Assembly: GCF_001274725.1 (NCBI RefSeq)
Contig: NZ_LGUF01000007.1
Location: 954,001 to 1,018,000 of the forward strand
Length of the DNA: 64,000 nt
Reading direction: 5' to 3'
Origin: Sporosarcina globispora
Lineage (GTDB): Bacteria > Bacillota > Bacilli > Bacillales > Cytobacillaceae
The notes below the pieces were generated by a model. It was not told the DNA's origin and searched no databases. It worked only from the letters and a program-made list of their open reading frames with translations. Position numbers and translations under genes: made by a program. Positions within the stretch are counted from its first letter, which is position 1; every line of letters begins with the position of its first letter. Shown here one piece after another: positions 42,510-51,636 of this stretch.

Positions 42510-44892
42510 CAGGTTGAAAATGTTAAGTGAATTGAAAAGAAAACTTCAAAGAGAAATTTTAATAGAAGAAGCTGCGGTTAAACTTGAACAGGATTCCTTA
42601 GATTTACTTTTAGAGGAAAATTATAATGAACGTCTGGAGGATTTAAAAAAAATCAATCAAGCGATTAACAGAGTTATAAATAACAAAGATGAAATGAATG
42701 AGTGGATACCGCTAGACAAAGATGAATACCTAAGGTTTAGAGATAGGCATGCAGACAAAAATTTTGATGAAAAAGTACGTCCTTTAATTGAAAATATGCC
42801 TTTAAGTAATGGAAGCAGATATTATGAAAAGAAAAGAATAAATATAGGTATCATATCTGATGAATTCTTATTTAACTCATTCAGTGGAGTTGCCAATTTC
42901 ATTTACATACAGAGGAATCACTTTAAAAGTCAAAAGGAAAAACTCGACTTTATATTAATAGCTTCCACATGGAAGGGTTTATATGGTGAATGGAAGGGAT
43001 TAGGTAATATTAACAAAAGAGAACATAGAGAAGACTTAATTAAGATTATTAGGTACTATAAAAAGCAGAATATTAAAACTGTGTTTTACTCTAAAGAAGA
43101 TCCAGTTAATTACGACGTTTTTATTGATATAGCTAAGGAATGCGATTATGTATTTACTACAGCAGAAGAGTGTATTTCCAATTATAAAAATGATTGTAAA
43201 AATGAAAAGGTTGGTGTATTAAGTTTTGGTATAAATCCCTTATACCATAATCCAGTTGGTGTGAAAAATTCCCCTAAGCGGCAAGAAATCCTATTCGCAG
43301 GCTCATGGTACAATAAGTATCCGGAAAGGCAAAAGGATACGAAAATGATCTTTGATGGAGTGATAGAAGCTAGCAGGCGTCTAAAGATAATTGATAGAAA
43401 CTTCGAAAATAAATTAGAACAATATTTTTTTCCAAAAAAGTATATGGAGTATATTTCGCCCGCTTTCCATCATCATGATCTTCAAAAGCTCCATAAACTT
43501 TTTGATTGGTCAATAAATTTGAATTCAGTTAAATTCAGTAAGACGATGTTTGCCAATCGGGTCTTGGAGTTACAGGCAATTGGAAACCTATTAATTTCTA
43601 ACTATAATAGCGGAATCCATATTCATTTTCCTAATGTTTTCCTGGTTCAAAATAAAAAAGAGGTTCAACAAATATTAAAAGGTTATTCTCCTGAAGATCT
43701 TTATAAACAGCAGATCAGAGGGATTAGAAGAGTTATGTCAGGAGAAACGACATTTGACCGAATAGATCAATTAATGGAAACGATTGGGTATAGAAAAGAA
43801 AAAACGATTCATAAAGTTGCCGTAGTAGTCAAACAGAAAACTGAGTTAGCGCAGAAAATGTTTAACAAACAGACCTATCCATTTAAAGAGTTATTGCTTG
43901 AAAGCGATTTGAATGATCATGTCAAAGACCAATACAGTATGATTGCCTTTTTTGATATAGATAGGGACTATAAGATGTTTTATTTGGAGGATATGGTAAA
44001 TGGGTTTAAATACACAGATTCAGACTACATTACTAAAGACTTCTATTACGATGGTAATATCCTTAAAAAGGGGATCGAACATGACTACATTGATTTTGTA
44101 AAGGATAAGTACAGGACTATTTTTTGGAGCAAAAACTTTACAAGTGATTATCTATTAAACCTGACAAAGCCAGTTCAAATTCCAAATGGATACAGTATTG
44201 ATCCTTTTGAATTTAATAATAGCTCACCAACGAGGAGTAATAATCAAAATAAGGAATATCTGTTAACTGTCATCATTCCAGCATTTAATAATGGAAATCA
44301 TCTAATAAATAAAAGTTTTAATAGTTTAAGACGAAGCAGTATTTTTGAAAATATGGAAATTATCATAGTTGATGATGGTTCAACTGATAACTTTACGCCT
44401 TTTATTATTGAACAATTAAAAGAGGAGTATCAAAACGTTAAAATATATCAATTTAATGATGGCGGAAGCGGAAGCAAACACAGGCCAAGATATAAAGGGG
44501 TTGAACTATCGACCACTTCTTATTTAACGTTCCTAAATCCTGAAAATGAATCAATAAACGATGGATATTCACAACTTCTAAAAAAAGCTATGGAAAACAA
44601 TCTGGATATGGTTGTTGGGAATATGGTTATGGCCACAAACGAAATAAAGAATTTTAATTCTCATAAATTATTGCAAGAGGTTAATTCCACAGGTTGCCTG
44701 AATGACTATCAAAGTAATCAACTGATGCTGCCGCTGCAGCCAGCAATATTTAAGAGAGAATTAATAGAAAGAAGCCAATCGGAACTAGGAGTAGAGGAAT
44801 TCGGACAAAACACAGATTATGTTCCTGGGGGGATTTTAAAGTTATATAAAATAAAATCAATAAACGAGGATGTCCTAATTTGTTACTCTTAG
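42490..44892 (+). CDS. Giant two-domain glycosyltransferase, CgeB-like plus GT2, C-terminally short
   Basis: 800 residues. Order: coiled coil (about 1-75), a GT-B/CgeB-like domain (about 110-430; ILFAGSWYNKYPERQKD, HHHDLQKLHKLFDWSINLNS quoted in part), a linker domain, then a GT2 GT-A domain (from about 595; VIIPAFNNGN, IIIVDDGSTDNFTP, FNDGGSGSKHRPR). TTG start 42490 follows GGAGGAGG and overlaps the coiled-coil gene. Paralogous to the 853-residue protein at 46957-49518 (shared SNGxxxxxK, FNKQTY, EDMxNxFKYT, GGSGSxxRPR). It ends about 110 residues earlier than that copy, just after the strand LICYS, and matching residues seem to continue in another frame, so it may be a recent truncation. Likely adds sugars to a surface glycan. 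Confidence 0.82.
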   Translation: MKKEQNDRLKMLSELKRKLQREILIEEAAVKLEQDSLDLLLEENYNERLEDLKKINQAINRVINNKDEMNEWIPLDKDEYLRFRDRHADKNFDEKVRPLIENMPLSNGSRYYEKKRINIGIISDEFLFNSFSGVANFIYIQRNHFKSQKEKLDFILIASTWKGLYGEWKGLGNINKREHREDLIKIIRYYKKQNIKTVFYSKEDPVNYDVFIDIAKECDYVFTTAEECISNYKNDCKNEKVGVLSFGINPLYHNPVGVKNSPKRQEILFAGSWYNKYPERQKDTKMIFDGVIEASRRLKIIDRNFENKLEQYFFPKKYMEYISPAFHHHDLQKLHKLFDWSINLNSVKFSKTMFANRVLELQAIGNLLISNYNSGIHIHFPNVFLVQNKKEVQQILKGYSPEDLYKQQIRGIRRVMSGETTFDRIDQLMETIGYRKEKTIHKVAVVVKQKTELAQKMFNKQTYPFKELLLESDLNDHVKDQYSMIAFFDIDRDYKMFYLEDMVNGFKYTDSDYITKDFYYDGNILKKGIEHDYIDFVKDKYRTIFWSKNFTSDYLLNLTKPVQIPNGYSIDPFEFNNSSPTRSNNQNKEYLLTVIIPAFNNGNHLINKSFNSLRRSSIFENMEIIIVDDGSTDNFTPFIIEQLKEEYQNVKIYQFNDGGSGSKHRPRYKGVELSTTSYLTFLNPENESINDGYSQLLKKAMENNLDMVVGNMVMATNEIKNFNSHKLLQEVNSTGCLNDYQSNQLMLPLQPAIFKRELIERSQSELGVEEFGQNTDYVPGGILKLYKIKSINEDVLICYS

Positions 44893-44978
44893 AACCTTTT
44901 CAACCAATAGTAAGTCAGGTAGAATGGTGATGCTCTATAAATTTATGCACATTTATTCAATTATAGGAGTTTAACTAT

Positions 44979-46208
44979 ATGGATATTCAAATAAACTTTG
45001 AAGATATTAAGGATTATAAGTTTGCTTTAGATGAAAAATATGAAGTGAAAATAACACGCAATGATTTAGATTTTTATTTCTATTTTCATTTGAAGTCGGG
45101 TTCTTCCCAAATGATATTTTTTTCAAATGGTGCTCTTGATCTAAAAAAAGGTGTCCCACCAGTTTATCAGCGCAAATCATGGTCAGATGAATTTTCTGCG
45201 AGTACTATTTACATTGATGACCGGACTTTGCATGATACAAAATTGGTTCTTGGGTGGGGTCAAGGAACTATTGAAAGGTATTTTCTAGATGATATTGCAG
45301 ACATATGCCGTGAGATTCTAAAAAATTTGAAATTAAAGGAAACAAATACTGCCTTTTTTGGCAGCTCTGCTGGTGGATTTATGTCCCTTGTTTTAGCTTC
45401 AAAAGTCAAAGGTTCTACAGCAATAGTAAACAACCCGCAAACATACGTTTATAACTATTTAAAGGGCCCAGTAAATAGTATGTTTAAAGTATGCTATCCA
45501 GGGTTAGAGAGAGACGAAATCATAAAAAGGTACAATCACAGGCTTTCAGCTGTAGAGGCTTTTAAGTATAATGGCTATACACCAAGAGTGTTTTATTTTC
45601 AAAATAAGCAATGTGCTTCTGATATGGAAAATCACTTCATTCCTTTTAGCGAGGAAATCGAAAAGGACAATGAGGATATCAATAATGTTATCTACGTTCT
45701 ATATAATAATGAAAAGCTTGGCCATAATCCCTTGCCAAAAGATAAAACTATTAATTGGGTTATCAAACAAGTTGCTAACTTTTCTAATGAGTATATTAAT
45801 CAACCCAATAACTTGACTGGCGAGATGAAATTCACTGAATGGCTGAATAGTCTACCGTATGAAGAGTTAAATGGCAGTATTGATCAAGAAAAGGAAATAA
45901 ATATAGGAGAACTTTATAAATATCCAAATTCTAAAACTAAACAGGAAGTGGCTAAAAAGCTGCCTGCCTTCCCGACTGCATTATCTAGTCAAGAATTAAA
46001 GCGAATTGCAGCTTATTTCTATTCTTTATACAAACCAGATTACCAGAAATACAAAGATGAAAACTCGTTACCAAAAAGTTATGCTTATCTTATATTAAAT
46101 TTAAATAAAAATGAAAAGGCTTCGATTAATCAGTGCAGAGAAATAATCAAAATGATTGATGACCATCAAAAGAAAACATTTAAACACCTAAAAATGAATA
46201 GAAAATAA
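44979..46208 (+). CDS. Alpha/beta-hydrolase-fold protein in a glycan locus (Asp2-like acyltransferase or esterase)
   Basis: 409 residues, cytoplasmic (no signal peptide). Seen: nucleophile elbow GSSAGG at about residue 130 (Ser catalytic), a downstream His in KLGHNPLP, and an acidic residue between them, giving a plausible triad. The overall layout resembles accessory glycosylation proteins such as Asp2, which O-acetylate glycans. Start ATG 44979 follows ATAGGAG. It sits between the two coiled-coil/giant-glycosyltransferase pairs and before a strong terminator, which fits acyl decoration or quality control of the glycan (inference). Confidence 0.65.
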   Translation: MDIQINFEDIKDYKFALDEKYEVKITRNDLDFYFYFHLKSGSSQMIFFSNGALDLKKGVPPVYQRKSWSDEFSASTIYIDDRTLHDTKLVLGWGQGTIERYFLDDIADICREILKNLKLKETNTAFFGSSAGGFMSLVLASKVKGSTAIVNNPQTYVYNYLKGPVNSMFKVCYPGLERDEIIKRYNHRLSAVEAFKYNGYTPRVFYFQNKQCASDMENHFIPFSEEIEKDNEDINNVIYVLYNNEKLGHNPLPKDKTINWVIKQVANFSNEYINQPNNLTGEMKFTEWLNSLPYEELNGSIDQEKEINIGELYKYPNSKTKQEVAKKLPAFPTALSSQELKRIAAYFYSLYKPDYQKYKDENSLPKSYAYLILNLNKNEKASINQCREIIKMIDDHQKKTFKHLKMNRK

Positions 46209-46230
46209 ACAATGGGGATAACTTACAATG

Positions 46231-46280
46231 CCCAAAAAGGTAAAAAGGATAGAATCCACTCTACCTTTTTGGGGTTTTTT
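46231..46280 (+). terminator. Terminator of the second glycan unit
   Basis: Perfect arms CCCAAAAAGGTA and TACCTTTTTGGG followed by T6. The remaining gap to 46444 has no gene visible. Confidence 0.9.
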
Positions 46281-46443
46281 ATTCGTAAGAGAAAAGTATT
46301 AGGTTTGAGATGGTAGTTTAGTTGGATTTTCATTATTTATATTATTCTGAAGTCATATATTACTGTTAATTAATTGGTATTTATATGATATTATTGAAGG
46401 GTTGAAATTTGAGTAAATAGAAAGTACTAAAGGTGGCTCAAAA

Positions 46444-46941
46444 ATGAGTAAAACAATAGATCAAGAAATAATGAATAATTTTTATGATCTTGAACTTGAT
46501 AATAATGAATATGGCAAGGAAGATCTCTATAGAAAATTATATGTGATAATAAATGAAAATAATTCTTTGAGAAAAGAGCTAGAAGATAAGTCGAAGATTT
46601 CAGAACAACTAGAGGGTGAAAATGAAGGCCTAAAATTGCAATTATTAGAGCGAGTAGATGGAGAATTGAAGATTTTAACAGATTATAATCTGTTATTGGA
46701 AGAATATTCCAAATTAAAAAATAGCCCAATTACCGATCAGAGAATCTTTGAATTAGATAAAAAAATTCAGCAATATAAAAATAGTTTTATTAGACAAAAA
46801 GATCTTGCTGCTACTTTGGAAAAAGAACTAAAAACAACGAAGAAAACTTTAAATAAGGTCACCCAACAATACAACTCTCTTAAAAATTCCAAGCTAGGAA
46901 AATTGACCTTAAAATACTGGCAATGGAGAAGAAAAAAATAA
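46444..46941 (+). CDS. Coiled-coil protein with SKLG-LTL-YW-WR tail (second copy)
   Basis: 165 residues, acidic at the start and then an extended coiled coil (about 35-150; NENNSLRKELEDK, DKKIQQYKNSF), ending in SKLGKLTLKYWQWRRKK. That tail is shared with the protein at 42180-42509. ATG 46444 follows AAAGGTGG. It lies 15 bases ahead of the giant glycosyltransferase at 46957. The likely role is a scaffold or membrane-tethering partner; the aromatic/basic tail could touch the membrane. No function is established for this arrangement as far as I know. Confidence 0.75.
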   Translation: MSKTIDQEIMNNFYDLELDNNEYGKEDLYRKLYVIINENNSLRKELEDKSKISEQLEGENEGLKLQLLERVDGELKILTDYNLLLEEYSKLKNSPITDQRIFELDKKIQQYKNSFIRQKDLAATLEKELKTTKKTLNKVTQQYNSLKNSKLGKLTLKYWQWRRKK

Positions 46942-46956
46942 AGGTGGTCTATTAAA

Positions 46957-49518
46957 TTGCAGAAGAAGAAAATTGACTTTATTGAAAATCGAATAAGTCA
47001 ACTTAATAATATAAAACTAGATTTAACGGCTGACCTTTGTGATCGTTCTTTTTATAACCGGATGTATCAAAAGATTGATAATTTATCCGTGAGCAATGGA
47101 ACAAAATTTTTTACAAAATTAGATATGACTGTAGCTTTTGTTGGTGATGATTACTCCTTTCAGCTTCTGAAGGATGTTGCTAGAGTAATTAAGTTAAAAT
47201 CACACAATTTAATGGAAACCTTTAAAACAAACGAAATTGATTTCATTATGTATGTTCCACCAACAAGTCATTCCATTCCTAGAAGCTCGGGAAATTATTA
47301 TGAAATGTTCTTGGATAGCAGTCTCGAAGAGCTTTTTCAGATAGCAGGAGAAAAAGGTATTAAAACTGTGCTATATGATATGGAAGCTTCTATTCAAGCA
47401 CTGGAATATACTAGCATCATAAAGAATTCGGACTTTATTTTTACTGTCCAAAGAGAAAAAATCGAAAAAATAAAAGGAATTTGCAATCATCAGAATGTTT
47501 TTGAGATCGGGCTTGGATTTAACCCATTAATAAATAACCCCATTGGTAGAAAGATGAATGATGATAGTTGTGATTTACTTCACATTGGTTCTTTTGACAA
47601 TTACTCTGAAGAAGTTCGTGAAAACTTCAATGACATAACAAGAGGATTATTTGATGAAACCGTAAAGCCACAAATTATTGACCTTCATTTTAAAATAGGA
47701 AAGAACATTAGTTCTTTCCCAATTGATTATATATCTCATACATCTTCTAATGAATTTAACACTTTGCAATTAGCTAAGGTATACAAAGAATATGATTGGG
47801 CTTTAGCAATCAATGAACTAAAATACAGTGAAACGGGCTTTTCACCGGTCATTTATGAATTATTAGCATCTGGATGTAATGTGTTGTCCAATTACAATGT
47901 ATATCTAAATAACAAGTTTCCGAATGTATTTATTATTAGTAATGAAGGAGAAGCCGAATCAACAATCCATTCATTTAAAGGTATTCGTAAGGTACATCAG
48001 CAGAATGCGGGTATCAGAATGACATTTAAAGATTCAACCATTTTTCATCAGTTTCCAAAAATAGTAGAGAAACTCGGATTAAAAGGAAGTATTAAAGACA
48101 AGAAAGTCCTCGTACTTGCAGATCGAATTGATGAGAATTTATTAGAAATGTTTAACAAGCAAACATATGAACATAAAGATCTGTTAACTATCAATGAAGT
48201 TACAGAAGAGTCTTGCAATCATTACGATATGATCGCATTTTTCAGTGCCGATAAGAATTATGGGGAATTCTATCTGGAAGATATGATAAATGCGTTTAAA
48301 TATACAAATTGTGATTATATCACAAGAAATTGTTATTATGAAAATAGTGATTTAATAGATGGAATCGTGAATGATTATACAGATAGAATGCTTGATAAAT
48401 TTGCTACAGTTTTTTGGCGGGAGTCTTTTGGTCTTAAAGAACTATGCAGGCTTAATGGTAAGGTAATGTTAAAAAATGGTTATAGTTTAAATAACACGGA
48501 ATTTAATAATTCGAAGAACTTAGAAGATTATGCGACAAAGTCATCTGGTTATAAACTTTCTGTTATAGTACCGATCTACAATAATGGAAAATATCTATTA
48601 TATAAGTGCTTTAATAGTTTACAAAGAAGTTCAATGTTTAAAGAAATGGAGATTTTATTAGTAGATGATGGTTCTAATGATGGGTATACTCCAAAAATTG
48701 TTAATAGGCTATCCAATCAGTATGATAATGTAAAGTCATATTTCTTTAATGATGGAGGGAGCGGCAGTGCTTCTCGTCCAAGAAATAAGGGGAATGTGTT
48801 AGCTTCTGCGGAGTATATAACGTATCTGGATCCAGATAATGAAGCAGTTAACGATGGCTATAAAAAGTTATATGAACAAATTGTTGATACAGATTATGAT
48901 TTTGTCATTGGAAATATGAAGACATTATCAAATAGCAATGAATTAATGGCCATATATGGAGAAAACAAAGAGAATCTTGATCCAACATCCTTGCTGATTA
49001 AATATAACTTTAAGCCTCAAAGTATACAGGCTCTTGTTATAAAAAAGGATTTTGTCTTAAAGAATGAACTGGAAATGGTAATTGGATCCGCTGGACAAGA
49101 TACCTTGTTTTTCCAAGAGTTAATGATAAATGCCAAGAATGTTAAAGTTACGGATATATTAGTTCACTTATATTATTCAGCCGTAGAGAATTCTACAGTA
49201 AATTCAATCAATAAGAAGTATTTTCACAAAGTTTATCTTCGAGAAGTGGAAACAAATAAGAGATTAAGCAAATATGGGCTTATAGATGAATATAAGAAAA
49301 GAAGATTTCAACGGTTCTTTAAGCTTTGGTATTTGAAGAAACTAGCCAAGGTAAAAGTGAGTGATATTGAAGAAAGTGTTAAGATTTTATATGATATCTA
49401 CTCAATTCATAAAGAAGGATTGGAGTTAACTGATAAGCGTGTCGCCCGCTTTGTCATGCTATATGAAAAAGAACGTTTTGAAACACTTTATAACGACTTT
49501 ATTTATAAATTAAGATAA
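46957..49518 (+). CDS. Giant two-domain glycosyltransferase, CgeB-like plus GT2 (complete copy)
   Basis: 853 residues. Order: short coiled N-terminus, GT-B/CgeB-like domain (about 45-360; YDWALAINELKYSETGFSP), a linker domain with MFNKQTYEHKD, then GT2 GT-A domain (from about 530; VIVPIYNNGK, ILLVDDGSNDGYTP, FNDGGSGSASRPRNKG) with a helical C-terminal extension of about 150 residues. TTG start 46957 follows AAAGGTGG. First substantial gene of the unit that continues to wecC, tagG, tagH and wecB. The paralogue at 42490 lacks the C-terminal extension. Predicted sugar transfer for the wall polysaccharide; donors unknown. Confidence 0.85.
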   Translation: MQKKKIDFIENRISQLNNIKLDLTADLCDRSFYNRMYQKIDNLSVSNGTKFFTKLDMTVAFVGDDYSFQLLKDVARVIKLKSHNLMETFKTNEIDFIMYVPPTSHSIPRSSGNYYEMFLDSSLEELFQIAGEKGIKTVLYDMEASIQALEYTSIIKNSDFIFTVQREKIEKIKGICNHQNVFEIGLGFNPLINNPIGRKMNDDSCDLLHIGSFDNYSEEVRENFNDITRGLFDETVKPQIIDLHFKIGKNISSFPIDYISHTSSNEFNTLQLAKVYKEYDWALAINELKYSETGFSPVIYELLASGCNVLSNYNVYLNNKFPNVFIISNEGEAESTIHSFKGIRKVHQQNAGIRMTFKDSTIFHQFPKIVEKLGLKGSIKDKKVLVLADRIDENLLEMFNKQTYEHKDLLTINEVTEESCNHYDMIAFFSADKNYGEFYLEDMINAFKYTNCDYITRNCYYENSDLIDGIVNDYTDRMLDKFATVFWRESFGLKELCRLNGKVMLKNGYSLNNTEFNNSKNLEDYATKSSGYKLSVIVPIYNNGKYLLYKCFNSLQRSSMFKEMEILLVDDGSNDGYTPKIVNRLSNQYDNVKSYFFNDGGSGSASRPRNKGNVLASAEYITYLDPDNEAVNDGYKKLYEQIVDTDYDFVIGNMKTLSNSNELMAIYGENKENLDPTSLLIKYNFKPQSIQALVIKKDFVLKNELEMVIGSAGQDTLFFQELMINAKNVKVTDILVHLYYSAVENSTVNSINKKYFHKVYLREVETNKRLSKYGLIDEYKKRRFQRFFKLWYLKKLAKVKVSDIEESVKILYDIYSIHKEGLELTDKRVARFVMLYEKERFETLYNDFIYKLR

Positions 49519-49543
49519 CATTTTGAACTGGAGGAATTATTAA

Positions 49544-50821
49544 ATGAAATTATGTACCATTGGTCTAGGATACATTGGATTACCAACATCTATCATGTTT
49601 GCAAAACATAATGTTGAAGTAATAGGGGTAGACGTTAGGCAAGAAGTAATTGATTCGCTAAACAGCGGTCAGATTCATATTGAAGAGCCCGGATTACAGG
49701 AAGCGTTGGAAGAAGTAATTGAGAAAGGTACTTTTAAAGCTTCGTTAAAGCCAGAAAAGGCAAATGCTTTTATTGTTTCTGTACCTACGCCTAATCATAA
49801 TGATGAATATAAATCTTGTGATTTATCATATGTAGTGAGTGCAGTTAAAACTGTTCTTCCTTACGTAGAAAAAGGAAATGTCATAATCGTAGAATCTACT
49901 ATTGGGCCACGGAGCATGGATGATGTCGTTAAGCCATTAGTTGAAGAAGCTGGGTTTGTAGTTGGTCAGGATATCTTCCTTGTCCATTGTCCTGAAAGGG
50001 TTCTTCCAGGCCAAATCCTGCATGAACTTATTTACAATAACCGTATTGTTGGCGGCATCACACCTGAATGCACAGAAGCCGGAGCAATGATATATAGTAC
50101 TTTTGTTAAAGGTGAAATTATTAAGACAAATGCTAAGGCTGCAGAAATGTCCAAATTAATGGAAAATACTTTTAGAGATGTAAATATAGCTCTTGCAAAT
50201 GAGCTTGCAAAAGTTTGTAATGAGTTGGAGATTAATACATTAGAGGTAATTAATATGGCCAATAAGCATCCTCGTGTTAACCTGCACACTCCTGGTCCTG
50301 GTGTTGGCGGACATTGTTTGGCAGTAGACCCTTACTTTATTGTGGCAAAGGCTCCTGAAACAGCGCAGTTAATTAATCTTGCACGTTCTATTAACACTTC
50401 TATGCCGCACTATGTAGTAGAGAATGTTAATAAATTGATGGAGAATGTAAGTGGTAAAGTTGTAAGTGTATTTGGTCTAACATACAAAGGGAATGTTGAT
50501 GATATTCGGGAAAGTCCGGCTATGGAAATATTTGAGATGCTAAAAGAACAAAATAAATATGAAGTAAGGGCATTTGATCCGCATGTTCAGTTAGACTGGG
50601 TGATTGAAAAAATGGAGCAAGCAGTAACTGAATCTGATTTAATACTTGTATTATCTGATCATAATGAATTTAAAGAATTAGAGGATGCAAATTTAGAGAG
50701 TATGAAGCATAAGAGGATTTTTGATACCAAGAACGTGGTTATGAGCTTTGGGAATGATGTTGAATATATAAATTACGGAAATCTACATGAATTCCTTAAA
50801 AAGGAAGCAAGTCTTGTATGA
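49544..50821 (+). CDS. wecC: UDP-N-acetyl-D-mannosamine dehydrogenase
   Basis: Oxidises UDP-ManNAc to UDP-ManNAcA with two NAD+. Seen: N-terminal Rossmann motif GLGYIGLPT, the central segment ending in AEMSKLMENTFRDVNIALAN (WecC/UDP-sugar dehydrogenase hallmark), catalytic cysteine in GGHCLAVDP, and the UDP-binding C-terminal domain from about 310. ATG 49544 follows GGAGG. The stop overlaps the tagG start (ATGA). With wecB at 53296 this gives UDP-ManNAcA from UDP-GlcNAc, so the polymer probably contains an acidic amino sugar. Confidence 0.93.
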   Translation: MKLCTIGLGYIGLPTSIMFAKHNVEVIGVDVRQEVIDSLNSGQIHIEEPGLQEALEEVIEKGTFKASLKPEKANAFIVSVPTPNHNDEYKSCDLSYVVSAVKTVLPYVEKGNVIIVESTIGPRSMDDVVKPLVEEAGFVVGQDIFLVHCPERVLPGQILHELIYNNRIVGGITPECTEAGAMIYSTFVKGEIIKTNAKAAEMSKLMENTFRDVNIALANELAKVCNELEINTLEVINMANKHPRVNLHTPGPGVGGHCLAVDPYFIVAKAPETAQLINLARSINTSMPHYVVENVNKLMENVSGKVVSVFGLTYKGNVDDIRESPAMEIFEMLKEQNKYEVRAFDPHVQLDWVIEKMEQAVTESDLILVLSDHNEFKELEDANLESMKHKRIFDTKNVVMSFGNDVEYINYGNLHEFLKKEASLV

Positions 50822-51621
50822 ATCATATTTGGCAAGTCCTGAAAGAACAGCTTTTTAATTTTAATCTAATTATTAGATTGGCCTTTTATGAAGTCAAAAG
50901 TAAATATAAGATGCACTATTTAGGTGCGTTTTGGCAGATTCTTAACCCATTCATTCTAATAGGGATCTATTGGTTTGTATTTGGTTTAGGCATTAGAGGG
51001 GGTTCTCCGGTTGGAGAGACCCCATTTTTCCTATGGCTAATAACTGCCCTTGTTCCGTGGTTTTTTATATCCTCAACTATAATTCAGGGGTCCAGCAGCA
51101 TCTACACTAAAGTCAGTTTAGTATCAAAAATGAAATTTCCTGTAAGTGTTTTGCCATCTATTCAAATTATAGCTAACTCTTTTTCCTTTATTTTTATGTT
51201 GTTATTTACAATAGGTGTTTTATTGTTGAACGACGTCTATTCTGGATTATATATACTACAGTTACCCTATTATTTGTTTTCTTTATATTTTTTGCTTTTT
51301 GGTTTAACCATTTTATTGTCTACTATAACAATTATTATTAGGGATATTCAATCTTTGGTACAGTCCTTTATGAGAGTTATAATGTATATGTTGCCAATCC
51401 TTTGGAATGTCAATACTTTACCAGATCTTCTTGTCACTATTCTTAAGTTAAATCCTTTCTTCTATATAATTGAAGGATTTAGACATACACTATTAGGTGG
51501 AGAATGGTTTTTTAATGATCTCCCGCAGACTTTATATTTTTGGCTTATAAGTATTTTATTGTTATTTATAGGATCAACTGTCCATTTGAAATTTCGTCAT
51601 AAATTTGTTGATTACATTTAA
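50818..51621 (+). CDS. tagG: Teichoic-acid/polysaccharide ABC exporter permease (TagG-like)
   Basis: Membrane subunit of the exporter that flips lipid-linked polymer to the outer face. 267 residues with six hydrophobic segments; the ABC-2 family signature LGAFWQILNPFILIGIYWFV (quoted in full, 20 residues) follows an amphipathic N-terminus. Start ATG 50818 overlaps wecC by four bases. The ATPase partner follows 15 bases downstream. Confidence 0.9.
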   Translation: MNHIWQVLKEQLFNFNLIIRLAFYEVKSKYKMHYLGAFWQILNPFILIGIYWFVFGLGIRGGSPVGETPFFLWLITALVPWFFISSTIIQGSSSIYTKVSLVSKMKFPVSVLPSIQIIANSFSFIFMLLFTIGVLLLNDVYSGLYILQLPYYLFSLYFLLFGLTILLSTITIIIRDIQSLVQSFMRVIMYMLPILWNVNTLPDLLVTILKLNPFFYIIEGFRHTLLGGEWFFNDLPQTLYFWLISILLLFIGSTVHLKFRHKFVDYI

Positions 51622-51636
51622 TTGGAGGCTTATTTT

